This document shows positions 26,568-36,435 of a DNA stretch of 64,000 bases, piece by piece; positions within the stretch are counted from its first letter, which is position 1; every line of letters starts with the position of its first letter. The translations under genes were made by a program, and so were the position numbers. Below the pieces are notes generated by a model. The model made no database searches. It saw only the letters and a program-made list of their open reading frames with translations, and had not been told where the DNA came from. The DNA is from JAGWAJ01 sp965215155 (lineage in GTDB: Bacteria > Acidobacteriota > Vicinamibacteria > Vicinamibacterales > UBA8438). Location: positions 558,001-622,000 of the forward strand of contig CBDCCY010000004.1 of assembly GCA_965215155.1 (NCBI GenBank), given 5' to 3'.

Positions 26568-27311
26568 ATGCACCTCACCCCACGCGAGGTCGACAAGCTG
26601 GTGCTGCACCAGGCCGGGTTTCTCGCCCAGAAGCGCCTCGCCCGCGGGCTCCGGCTGAACTACGTCGAGGCGGTCGCCCTGATCGCGACCCAGCTCCTCG
26701 AGTTCATCCGCGACGGCCGGTCGGTGGCCGAGCTCATGGACCTCGGGCGCCGCTTCCTGGGGACGGCCGACGTGCTCGATGGCATCGCGGACATGGTCGA
26801 CGAGGTGCAGGTGGAGGGCACGTTCCCGGACGGCACCAAGCTGGTGACCGTCCACCACCCGATCGTGGCGGAGCACGGCGACCACGCGCTCGCGCTCTAC
26901 GGCAGCTTTCTCGATCCCCGGGGGCGGGTTGCGACAGGAGCGCCGGCGACGGGGCGGCCGGCCGCGGCCACGGCCGGCCCGCCCGGCGAGCTCCTGACCG
27001 CCGGGGGGGAAATCACCCTGAACGACGGCCGCGAGACCGTGACGCTCACCGTCGCCAACACCGGCGACCGTCCCATCCAGGTCGGAAGCCACTATCACTT
27101 CATCGAGACCAACCGCGCGCTGGTCTTCGACCGCCCGGCCGCCTATGGCCACCGTCTCGACATCCCCGCCGGCACCGCGGTCCGCTTCGAGCCGGGCGAG
27201 AGCCGGACCGTGCGGCTGGTACCGATTGCGGGCGACCGGATCGTCCGGGGCGGCAACGCGTGGGCAAGCGGTCCGGTCGTCGAGGGCCGGGACCTCGGGA
27301 GCTGGGAGTAG
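26568..27311 (+). CDS. ureAB: Fused urease gamma-beta subunit (UreA-UreB)
   Basis: The 247-residue protein starts MHLTPREVDKLVLHQAGFLAQKRLARGL, the urease gamma subunit, through about residue 100 (PDGTKLVTVHHPI). A linker rich in Ala, Gly and Pro (about 115-140) follows, then the beta subunit: PGELLTAGGEITLN, IQVGSHYHFIETNRAL, GHRLDIPAGTAVRFEPGESRTV. The fusion in gamma-beta order is the same as Helicobacter UreA, while most bacteria have separate genes. ureC begins two bases after the stop. It forms the structural core around the catalytic subunit. Confidence 0.94.
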   Translation: MHLTPREVDKLVLHQAGFLAQKRLARGLRLNYVEAVALIATQLLEFIRDGRSVAELMDLGRRFLGTADVLDGIADMVDEVQVEGTFPDGTKLVTVHHPIVAEHGDHALALYGSFLDPRGRVATGAPATGRPAAATAGPPGELLTAGGEITLNDGRETVTLTVANTGDRPIQVGSHYHFIETNRALVFDRPAAYGHRLDIPAGTAVRFEPGESRTVRLVPIAGDRIVRGGNAWASGPVVEGRDLGSWE

Positions 27312-27313
27312 CG

Positions 27314-29029
<1,716 letters not shown>

Positions 29030-29183
29030 GAGCCTGCGCCGCATGGAGTCTCGCAACAGCCAGGAGGCTGTGCCATGTGACGGCACGGGCTCCCGCAGGC
29101 CGGCTGGGCGGGCAACGGAGCCGCCGGCGACGGTTTCCGGGCCAGTCTCCCGAAACTCCGTCAGGGTGCGCAGACTGCAACCG

Positions 29184-29840
29184 ATGTCCGACTGGCTCGC
29201 GTGGCAGATCGTCGACTCTGCGTTCCCGGTCGGCGTGTTCGCGCACTCCTGGGGTCTGGAGGCGGCGTGGCAGGCGGGCCAGGTCGACGACGAGGCGGCG
29301 CTGCGGCGGTTCGTGGCGGAGTCGATTCAGCAGGCGGGATGGGGCGCCCTCCCCATCATGACCGCGGCGCACCGTGCTCCGGAGCGACTGGAGGAGCTCG
29401 ACGAGCTGAATCAGGCGTTCCTCACCAACAGCGTGGCCAACCGCGCCAGCCGCGTGCAGGGACGCACCCTCGCCGCCACCGCGGCACGCGTCTGGCCGAC
29501 GGTGGCGATGACCGAGCTGCGCGCGCGCGCGGAGGACACGAGATCGCACGTGGCGCCGCTCACCGGCGTCGTCTTCCACACCCTCGGGCTGGCGGAGGAG
29601 GTTGCCCAGCGAGCCGTGCTCTACGGCGCCGCGCGCGGCATCCTCTCGGCGGCGGTGCGCCTCGGCATCGTAGGAAGCTACCGGGCACAGCGCATGCAAC
29701 ACGAGGCGGTGGCGAGCCTCGACGCGACGCTCGAGAGGTGCCGCGGCTTGCCGCCCGAGGAGATTTGCCAGACTGCGCCGATCCTCGATCTGCTGCAGGG
29801 AGCGCACGACCGGCTGTATTCACGACTCTTCCAATCGTAG
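29184..29840 (+). CDS. ureF: Urease accessory protein UreF
   Basis: UreF joins UreD and UreG in the nickel-insertion complex on apo-urease. The 218-residue all-helical protein shows the family start WQIVDSAFPVGVFAHSWGLE, then TGVVFHTLGL and the C-terminal SAAVRLGIVGSYRAQRMQHE. The ATG at 29184 was chosen because relatives begin just before LLWQ-type sequence; an upstream in-frame start at 29043 would add 47 residues without family character. Confidence 0.92.
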   Translation: MSDWLAWQIVDSAFPVGVFAHSWGLEAAWQAGQVDDEAALRRFVAESIQQAGWGALPIMTAAHRAPERLEELDELNQAFLTNSVANRASRVQGRTLAATAARVWPTVAMTELRARAEDTRSHVAPLTGVVFHTLGLAEEVAQRAVLYGAARGILSAAVRLGIVGSYRAQRMQHEAVASLDATLERCRGLPPEEICQTAPILDLLQGAHDRLYSRLFQS

Positions 29841-29951
29841 GTGGGCCTGCGAATCACCGTCGAGCCGGACGTCGCCCCCGGGCGGCAGGCGCGGCCGACG
29901 CTCAACGACGACGGGGAGCTTCGCCGCATGGACGGCGAGGGGGCCACTTGA
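29841..29951 (+). CDS. Tiny ORF (36 aa) between ureF and ureG
   Basis: A GTG directly after the ureF stop opens a 36-codon frame (VGLRITVEPDVAPGRQARP...) ending TGA at 29949-29951. It occupies most of the 145-base ureF-ureG gap. No family recognised and no independent ribosome-binding site beyond possible coupling to ureF. It could be a chance frame or the remnant of a longer accessory gene. Confidence 0.25.
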   Translation: MGLRITVEPDVAPGRQARPTLNDDGELRRMDGEGAT

Positions 29952-29985
29952 CGAGATCCCGTTCCTCCATGAAGGGAAGACTGCG

Positions 29986-30708
29986 ATGCGCGACATCTTC
30001 GACGGCCCCCACCGCCACCACGACCCGGCCGGGAAGGCCGCGGACGGCCCCGGTCTCTTCGCCGAGCGCGGCGAGCCGCACGCCCGCGACTACGGGCGCC
30101 GCGCGTTCACGGTGGGCATCGGCGGGCCGGTGGGGAGCGGCAAGACGGCGCTGCTCCTGGCGCTCTGCCGCAAGCTTCGCGACCGCTACAGCCTGGGCGT
30201 CGTGACGAACGACATCTTCACGAAGGAGGACGGCGAGTTCCTGGTTCGCCACGAAGCGCTCGAGACCCGCCGCATCACCGCGGTGGAGACCGGCGGCTGC
30301 CCGCACACCGCGGTCCGCGACGACGTCAGCCAGAACCTCGACGCCTTGCTGCAGCTCATGGCGGCGGTGCGCCCCGAGCTGCTCTTCGTCGAGAGCGGCG
30401 GCGACAACCTCGCCGCGCAGTTCAGCCGCGAGCTCGCCGACTTCACCATCTACGTCATCGACGTCTCGGGCGGCGACAAGATCCCCCGCAAGGGAGGCCC
30501 CGGCATCACGCAGTCCGACCTGCTGGTCATCAACAAGACCGACCTCGCCGAGCTGGTCGGCTCCGACCTCGACGTCATGGCCCGCGACTCCCGCCGCATG
30601 CGGGGCGACGGCCCGTTCCTGTTCGCCCAGGTGACCAACGGGGTGGGCGTCGACACGATCACCGACACCGTGGTCGCCGGCCTGGAGGCCACGCGTGTGG
30701 AGCCCTGA
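29986..30708 (+). CDS. ureG: Urease accessory GTPase UreG
   Basis: The 240-residue SIMIBI-class GTPase supplies energy for nickel transfer into urease. It has P-loop GGPVGSGKTALL, VVTNDIFTKEDGEFL, ETGGCPHTAVRDD (the nickel-binding Cys-Pro-His), LFVESGGDNLAA and VINKTDL guanine-specificity motif. The N-terminus contains only a short HRHH cluster rather than a long His-rich stretch. It is the last urease gene of the locus; no ureE is found before or after it. Confidence 0.95.
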   Translation: MRDIFDGPHRHHDPAGKAADGPGLFAERGEPHARDYGRRAFTVGIGGPVGSGKTALLLALCRKLRDRYSLGVVTNDIFTKEDGEFLVRHEALETRRITAVETGGCPHTAVRDDVSQNLDALLQLMAAVRPELLFVESGGDNLAAQFSRELADFTIYVIDVSGGDKIPRKGGPGITQSDLLVINKTDLAELVGSDLDVMARDSRRMRGDGPFLFAQVTNGVGVDTITDTVVAGLEATRVEP

Positions 30709-30743
30709 CGGCGCGGTCGAACGGAGCTCCGGGAGAGGGAGAC

Positions 30744-32351
30744 ATGGCCCTGTTGCGCCGCGTGCTCGCCGCCTTGGGTGCCGCGCCACCCCAAGAGGAC
30801 CCTTCGGACGTGGTCATCCGGGAACAAGACCGGGAGATCACGCGGCTTCGCGACGCGCTCGCGCGCCGGGATGACTTGCGGCGCGAGAACGGTCGTCTGC
30901 GACGCGAGAACGAGCGTCTCAAGCAACGCATGTTCAGGCCGGACGCGGACGAGCAAGGGGGGAGTACGAACTTTGACAGGCCTGAACCCAGTGAGGGGAC
31001 GCTCGCGTCCACGGACGGAGCCGGTCGTCGCGCTGGGTCGTCGCACACCAGACCGGATCGACACAACTCCGAGTTCTTCCGGGCGCTGGACTTGATGAGG
31101 GCGGAGGGTCGTCATTCCACAGGCGGACACGTCTTCATCACCGGCAAGGCGGGAACCGGAAAGTCGACGCTCATCAAGCACTTTCTCGAGACGACCGACA
31201 CCACGTCGACGGTCGTGCTGGCTCCGACAGGAGTCGCTGCGCTCAACGTGCAGGGGCAGACCGTTCATCGATTCTTCAACTTCTGGATCGACGTGACCCC
31301 GGAGAAGGTGCGCGAGAAACCCGGGAAGCCGAAGCGGCCGCAGCTGTACAAGAAGCTGGCGACCATCATCATCGATGAGGCGTCGATGCTGAAGGCGGAT
31401 CTGCTTGACTGTGTAGATGAGTTCCTGCGCCGGCACGGGCCACGACCCGGTGAGCCGTTCGGCGGCGTCCGGATGGTCTTCGTCGGCGATCTCTACCAGC
31501 TGCCCCCGGTCGTGCCTACCGGCGCGGACGAGATCTTCAACGGCGGGTTCTACGAGACACCGTACTTCTTCAGCGCGCGTGCGTTGCGCGGTAACCCTCC
31601 GAGATTGATTGAGCTGCAGAAGGTCTATCGGCAGGAGGATGCTGCCTTCATCGACCTGCTCGACCGCATCCGGGTCGCTTCCGTGGACGACGGGGATATC
31701 CGACGTCTCAACGAACGGGTGGGGCCTGACAGGGCGTCGGCCATCTGTCTCATGACCATTCATGAGGAGGAGCGTCGCGTCAACAGAAAGAGACTCAGCC
31801 AGTTGGGCGGAGAACCTGCTACTTCCCGCGCCGAGATCGAGGGCGATTTCCACAAGGACTACTACCCGACGGAAGCCAAACTCGTGTTCAAGGCCGGCGC
31901 CCGGGTCATGCTGGTGAACAACGACACGGGGAGGCGCTGGGTCAATGGGGCCATCGGCGAGATAAGTTCGATCAACCGACGCGACCGTTGGGTCCGGATT
32001 AGACTGCCGGAGAGCGGTCGGCTCGTTGACGTTGGGCCGCATACGTGGGAGTGCGTGCGCTTCTCGCTGAAGAACGGGGCGATCAAGACCGAGAAGACCG
32101 GCTCGTTCACGCAGTTGCCCTTTCGTCTGGCGTGGGCGGTGACCGTCCACAAGAGTCAGGGCCAGACCTTCAAGGACATCGTCGTCGACCTGGGTAGGGG
32201 AGCGTTCGCGGCCGGTCAGACCTACGTGGCACTCAGCCGAAGCACGACGCTTGAGGGAATCGTTCTCCGGCGACCCATCGACAGGAGTGACATCTTCGCG
32301 GACCCGCGGGTTGAGGACTTCCTCGCCACGTGTCGAGGCCGGTCAGCCTGA
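30744..32351 (+). CDS. Pif1/RecD-like superfamily 1 helicase with N-terminal coiled coil
   Basis: The 535-residue protein starts with a short hydrophobic tip and a predicted coiled coil (about residues 22-64, REQDREITRLRDALARR...ENERLKQR), a linker, then helicase motifs: Walker A GKAGTGKS (134-141), APTGVAALNVQGQTVHRFF, Walker B IIIDEASM, VFVGDLYQLPPVV, and near the end AVTVHKSQGQTF and TYVALSRST. These define Pif1-type 5'-3' DNA helicases. GGGAGAGGGA precedes the ATG by a few bases. The N-terminal coiled coil is not part of the usual domain and may mediate partner binding. It is not obviously linked to urease despite being 36 bases downstream of ureG. Confidence 0.88.
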   Translation: MALLRRVLAALGAAPPQEDPSDVVIREQDREITRLRDALARRDDLRRENGRLRRENERLKQRMFRPDADEQGGSTNFDRPEPSEGTLASTDGAGRRAGSSHTRPDRHNSEFFRALDLMRAEGRHSTGGHVFITGKAGTGKSTLIKHFLETTDTTSTVVLAPTGVAALNVQGQTVHRFFNFWIDVTPEKVREKPGKPKRPQLYKKLATIIIDEASMLKADLLDCVDEFLRRHGPRPGEPFGGVRMVFVGDLYQLPPVVPTGADEIFNGGFYETPYFFSARALRGNPPRLIELQKVYRQEDAAFIDLLDRIRVASVDDGDIRRLNERVGPDRASAICLMTIHEEERRVNRKRLSQLGGEPATSRAEIEGDFHKDYYPTEAKLVFKAGARVMLVNNDTGRRWVNGAIGEISSINRRDRWVRIRLPESGRLVDVGPHTWECVRFSLKNGAIKTEKTGSFTQLPFRLAWAVTVHKSQGQTFKDIVVDLGRGAFAAGQTYVALSRSTTLEGIVLRRPIDRSDIFADPRVEDFLATCRGRSA

Positions 32352-32382
32352 GGTCCCCTCTGGAGTCGCAAGGCCGCGGGCG

Positions 32383-32940
32383 CTACGAAGCCGCGGCGAG
32401 GATCCGGCGCCAGAGTGCCCTGCACGGGGCTGGAAGGTCCTGGATGTCGCCTTCGACGTCCGCGACGAGCGTTTCCCGATCCGGACCGGCCAGCAACTGC
32501 TCTATGTCCCAAGCGTCCTGCGAGCCGCCGGCGAAGAGCTTGAGCAGCACGAGGTCTCGGGCCTGGGCGGTCGGCAGGCGCGTGCCGCCGGAGACCGCGG
32601 GCTCGGCGCGGTCCAGCAGGCGACGCTGCCACCGGTACCGCCCGACAAGGAGATCGACCGGGCGCTGACCTGCCTGATCGAAGCGGATCACCCCGGCGAG
32701 CGGGTCGTTGGCGTCGCCTTGCGCTACCGACACGTTCACGCCGGAGTCCGAGAGCCGTTCCCACCGCGTGCCGTCGATACAGTCGGCCGACAGTGTCAGT
32801 AGGTCGATGTCGCGAGTCGAGCGGGCGACGCCGTGGACTGCCATTGCCGCGGCGCCGATCATCGCGTATCTTGCGCCCGCCTGATCGAGGATGGCGGCGA
32901 CACGTTCGACGAGCGTCACCCGATGATCCGTTCCATGCAC
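32383..32940 (-). CDS. Nucleotidyltransferase (AbiEii-like) in a two-gene unit
   Basis: The 185-residue protein carries IGAAAMAVHGVARSTRDIDLLTL, the G-(S/A)-x-A...D-x-D pattern of the DUF1814/AbiEii-type nucleotidyltransferase fold, followed by KPVDLL-like RPVDLLVGRYRWQ. Such proteins are often toxins of type IV-like toxin-antitoxin pairs. It starts within the end of the small upstream gene on the same strand (25-base overlap), consistent with a toxin-antitoxin arrangement. Function is inferred from fold and context only. Confidence 0.75.
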   Translation of the reverse strand: MHGTDHRVTLVERVAAILDQAGARYAMIGAAAMAVHGVARSTRDIDLLTLSADCIDGTRWERLSDSGVNVSVAQGDANDPLAGVIRFDQAGQRPVDLLVGRYRWQRRLLDRAEPAVSGGTRLPTAQARDLVLLKLFAGGSQDAWDIEQLLAGPDRETLVADVEGDIQDLPAPCRALWRRILAAAS

Positions 32941-33137
32941 GCACTCGGCCGCCGAGTGGCCTGTCGCCGGCGCTCCAGAAGTCGGATAGCGGTCGACCGG
33001 TCCAGCCCGTGCGTGGCGCGAAAGGACGTGAGATCCTCGTCACCTAGTCGAAACGCGAGGGCGAGACGTTCCTCGATGGTCATGCATCGAACTTGGTCGT
33101 TGTCTCGCGCGCGAAGGATGGAGGCGATCGACTTCAC
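32916..33137 (-). CDS. Small helix-rich protein, probable partner/antitoxin of the nucleotidyltransferase
   Basis: From a GTG at 33137 the 73-residue product reads VKSIASILRARDNDQ, then MTIEERLALAFRLGDEDLTSFRATHGLDRSTAIRLLERRR, ending SACMERIIG. The ALAFRLGDEDL...HGLDRSTAIRLLERR segment looks like a helical or degenerate HTH unit. I have the impression that such small genes commonly precede nucleotidyltransferases of this type; this is from memory, not checked. Coupled by overlap to the downstream gene. Confidence 0.62.
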   Translation of the reverse strand: MKSIASILRARDNDQVRCMTIEERLALAFRLGDEDLTSFRATHGLDRSTAIRLLERRRQATRRPSACMERIIG

Positions 33138-33390
33138 AAAGCGAGTGTAGCAACCGCGTCTGGGCGCTGCCACGCTCGGGTTCTTGCTCACCTCGTCGGC
33201 TGGCGCCTGCACCGTTGTTGCCCTCCTGCGATTGTTGTTGTCCGAGCCGGTGGCGGACGAGCAGACGGGGAGGGCGCGGGAGGGGGGCGTGGCGCGCAGG
33301 ATTTCTCGCACCTCGGTCGCGTTTTGTGCTTGACAGGCCCTTTCGGGGCACCCTGCTCCTGGTCTGCGACGCCACCAGGAAAAGACCCTC

Positions 33391-34949
33391 GTGCCGTCTC
33401 TCCGCCCGCAGGCGGCCCGATCTCGCCCCGAGGGTCTTCGAAGCCAGGATCATCGCCGGGCAGCCCAGGCCGCCACCTGGGAACTCTTGGATGCTGATTC
33501 GCGAGTTCGGCGCGGAGGACGGCTGGAGCGGCTGCCTCTCGTGCGCGCAGTGGCTGAGTTGGCGCGCGGGGCTCGCGCCGGGCCCGGCCCGTGAGCACGT
33601 CTGCGTGGCCCGGGCGCTCGGGGAACTGCCGAAGCTGAGCGACGCCATGCGCCGCGGCCGGAACTCTTACTCGAAGGTGCGCGCTGTCACCCGCGTGGCC
33701 ACGCCGGAGAACGAGCAGGCTCTTCTCGACGTCGCCCTCTCCGGCACGGCGGGCCACGTCGAGTGGATCGCCCGCTCGTGGCGTCGCGTCGATCGTGCCG
33801 CAGGGCAGGCCGAAGAAGAGCGGCAGGATCGGAGTCGTTCCCTGCGGACCTCGGTAGACGATGACGGCATGGTCGTGGTGCGGGGGCGGCTGACGCCGGA
33901 GGTCGGAGCCGTACTGCGGCGGGCGCTGGAGGCGGCGTGCGACGAGGCTCGGCGCACGCCGGCGGCGGAGCGTGATGCAGCCACCGCAGGGGACGGAGAC
34001 GCGGGTGCGGATGCCGTCGAAGAGCAGCCGACGCTCGCGCAGCGCCAGGCGGACGCGATCGGGATCGTGGCGGAGGCCGCGCTCGCGGGCGGGCTCGATC
34101 GGGGCACGGCGGGCGACCGTTACCAGGTGGTGCTGCACGTGGATGCGGAGGCTTTGGCCGAACCGCAAGACCTTCCCGCTGGAACGTCGGCCGGCGCTGC
34201 AGCCAGACCCGGGCCGCGCATGCCCGGCGGGAACGTTCCTGCGGGAACGCCGTACGGCGACGCCGGCCAGTCTCGGGCCGAGCCGCGAAGGGACGGAAGA
34301 CGGTGACGCCGGGCGGCCGGTCCGTGTCCCGGCGCCGCCCCGCGCAGTCCGCATCTGCGGCACCAGGCCCAGCGGCCGCGCCGCCGGCGGGTAGTCCGAC
34401 CGTCTTCGAAAAGGCGGGCGGCATCCATGTCTCGGCGGAGACGGCCCGGCGGGTGGCGTGCGACGCTGCGACGGTCATGATGCGCCACGGTCCCGGCGGC
34501 GAGATTCTCGATGTCGGACGACGCACGCACGGTGTCACCCGCCCAGCGCCGGGCCCTGGCCGCCCGCGATCGACAGTGCCGCTTCCCCGGCTGCGGGAAC
34601 CGTCGCTGCGATGCGCATCACGTCGAGCACTGGGCCGACGGCGGACGGACGGCGCTCGACAACCTCGTGCTGCTCTGCCGGCGTCACCACCGAGCGGTGC
34701 ACGAGGAGGGCTTCCGCATCACGCGCGACGACGCCGGGGGGGTGCGGTTCGCACGGCCGGGCGGGCGGTTGTTGCCGGCGGCGCCCCCGGCGCCGGACTG
34801 GGCCGGCGAGGCGCTCAAGCCGACGAGCGAGCGGCTGGCGGTGGAGGGATCTCGGTCGGCGCACAGACTGCCACCCCGGCGTGGGACGGGAGCGGCTGGA
34901 CCTCGACTGGGTGATCAGCGTGCTTTGGCGACCACGTCTCACCGAGTGA
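33391..34949 (+). pseudogene. HNH endonuclease with DUF222, disrupted by several frameshifts
   Basis: Pieces of one DUF222-HNH protein lie in order but in changing frames: ATWELL near 33480; LIREFGAEDGWSGCLSCAQWLSWRAGL...YSKVRAVTRVATPENEQALL (33494-34200); GGIHVSAETARRVACDAATVMMRHGPGGEILDVGRRT (34416-34530); TVSPAQRRALAARDRQCRFPGCGNRRCDAHHVEHWADGG...LLCRRHHRAVHEEGF (34530-34860); and LDLDWVISVLWRPR ending at 34949. At least four shifts are needed; one near 34520 looks like a 2-base loss in a CG/CA run. The region near 34200-34400 is low in complexity. The HNH motif itself (DAHHVEHW...CRRHH) is intact but stranded. Start not determinable. Confidence 0.82.
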
Positions 34950-35348
34950 GGCGCCGGGTCGGCGACCTTCGGACTCCCCGCCGGCGCCGGGGTCGGTCCC
35001 CGGCTGCGCAACCGGCTCGCGGCCAGCCCCGGCCTTCCGGGAGCGCTGGATCACGCTCGGCTCCGGGGCGTGCCTCCGCATGCAGGTCGACTGCGTGCAG
35101 AGCAGTTGCCGGTCGGAACGCCAGGGCACGACGTCAACGTCCTCGCCGCGTGGCAGGCGGTCGTCCTCCTGCCATTCGGGGCCGGTGCCGGCTTCCGCTT
35201 CTGAGCCGGTAGCCGCCGCATGCGTCTGCAACCAGCCGGAGAACCGCAGTGGGAATCGCCAAGCCATCATGAGCGTGTGGCCGCGCCCTTGCTCGCCGTT
35301 GCGTTGTGGTCCATCATGGGTGCGCGCCAGAAGCTCAGAGGAGGGCAG
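34950..35348. other. Gene-poor interval
   Basis: About 400 bases between the HNH relic and the next secreted-protein gene. Open frames exist on both strands but show no recognisable protein family, signal peptide or ribosome-binding site. GAGGAGGG at 35338-35345 belongs to the downstream gene. Confidence 0.5.
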
Positions 35349-36383
35349 ATGTCCCATCGATGTGTCGTTGCGGTGTTCGTCGTGCTCGCGGTCGTGGCGT
35401 TGACGCCGCTGTTCGCCGCGGCTCAGTCGACGGAAGTGCCCCGAACGCCGTGGGGCGATCCGGATCTGCAGGGGGTCTGGAACAACGGGACCATCACGCC
35501 GATGGAGCGTCCGGAAGAGCAGGCGGCCAAGGAGTTTCTGACGGCGGAAGAGGCGGCCAACCTCCAGCAGGAGAGGATCGCCCACAACGAGCGCCTGTTG
35601 CTCCGGCCCGCGCGGCGCACGACGGCCGGCGGCAACGTGGACAGGGGAGAGGACGGGGCACCGGGCTTCTACAACAACCTCTGGCTGGACTACGGCACGA
35701 CCACCACAGGGCGGACGTCGATAGTCATCGATCCGCCGAACGGGAGGCTGCCCGCCCTGACGCCGGAGGCGCACGCGAGGCAGACGTCTCCGGAGGCGCT
35801 GCGGCTCCGGGATGTGGCGGCCGGACGCAGCCCCGCCGCCGGACCGGAGGAAATGCCGCTGGCCTTCCGGTGCATCTGGTACCGGGGAATCCCCTCGCTG
35901 CCCAGCGGGTACAACAACCACTATCACATCGTGCAGAATCCCGACTGGGTGGCGATTCTCCAGGAGCACATCCACGAGGTGCGCTACATTCCCCTGGACG
36001 GGCGTCCCCATGTCTCGCCCGCCATTCGTCAATATGCGGGGGACTCGCGCGGCTACTGGGAGGGAGACACCCTGGTGGTCGAGACGACGAACTTCAGGGA
36101 CCGGACCATCATCAGAAAGGTCCCCGGGCGTCTCACCGAGGCCTTGCACGTGGTCGAACGCTACACGCGCACCGGCCCCGACACGCTCGACTGGGAGTTC
36201 ACGGTGACCGATCCGGGGACGTGGACGCGCTCCTGGACGGGCTCGCTGCCCATGACGCGCACCGAGGATCCGATGTTCGAGTATTCGTGTCACGAAGGGA
36301 ACTACGGGCTCTACAACGCCCTCACCGGGTCCCGCGCCACGGAGAGGGCCGCCGAGGAAGCCGCGACTCAGGGATCGAGGTGA
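35349..36383 (+). CDS. Secreted CHEGNYG-family protein, intact
   Basis: The 344-residue protein has a signal peptide (VAVFVVLAVVALTPLFAAAQ), then TPWGDPDLQGVWNN, MERPEEQAAKEFLTAEEAANLQ, TSIVIDPPNGRLPALTPEA, LPSGYNNHYHIVQNPDWVAIL, GDSRGYWEGDTLVVETTNF and EYSCHEGNYGLYN near the end. It is the intact paralogue of the amber-interrupted gene at 15905-16939 and more distantly related to 56751-58007 and 61969-63219. The family is exported, of unknown function, and often sits near oxidoreductases and TonB receptors in Acidobacteriota. The conserved WEGDTLVV/E and CHEGNYG could be a binding site. The ATG at 35349 with GAGGAGGG upstream was preferred over the in-frame start at 35220. Confidence 0.82.
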   Translation: MSHRCVVAVFVVLAVVALTPLFAAAQSTEVPRTPWGDPDLQGVWNNGTITPMERPEEQAAKEFLTAEEAANLQQERIAHNERLLLRPARRTTAGGNVDRGEDGAPGFYNNLWLDYGTTTTGRTSIVIDPPNGRLPALTPEAHARQTSPEALRLRDVAAGRSPAAGPEEMPLAFRCIWYRGIPSLPSGYNNHYHIVQNPDWVAILQEHIHEVRYIPLDGRPHVSPAIRQYAGDSRGYWEGDTLVVETTNFRDRTIIRKVPGRLTEALHVVERYTRTGPDTLDWEFTVTDPGTWTRSWTGSLPMTRTEDPMFEYSCHEGNYGLYNALTGSRATERAAEEAATQGSR

Positions 36384-36435
36384 GTTGAGACACGGGACGT
36401 TGCCTTCGGCGCCGGGCACCCACCAGTCGGGGCAG

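Noticed and set aside
29030..29183. A ureE gene in the ureC-ureF gap
   Set aside because: The gap is only 154 bases and in-frame sequence there lacks any UreE feature or His-rich tail.
34950..35348. Minus-strand frame (about 130 codons) reading MAWRFPLRFSGWLQTH and onwards
   Set aside because: No family, no ribosome-binding site, and Arg/Glu-rich composition; not convincing as a gene.
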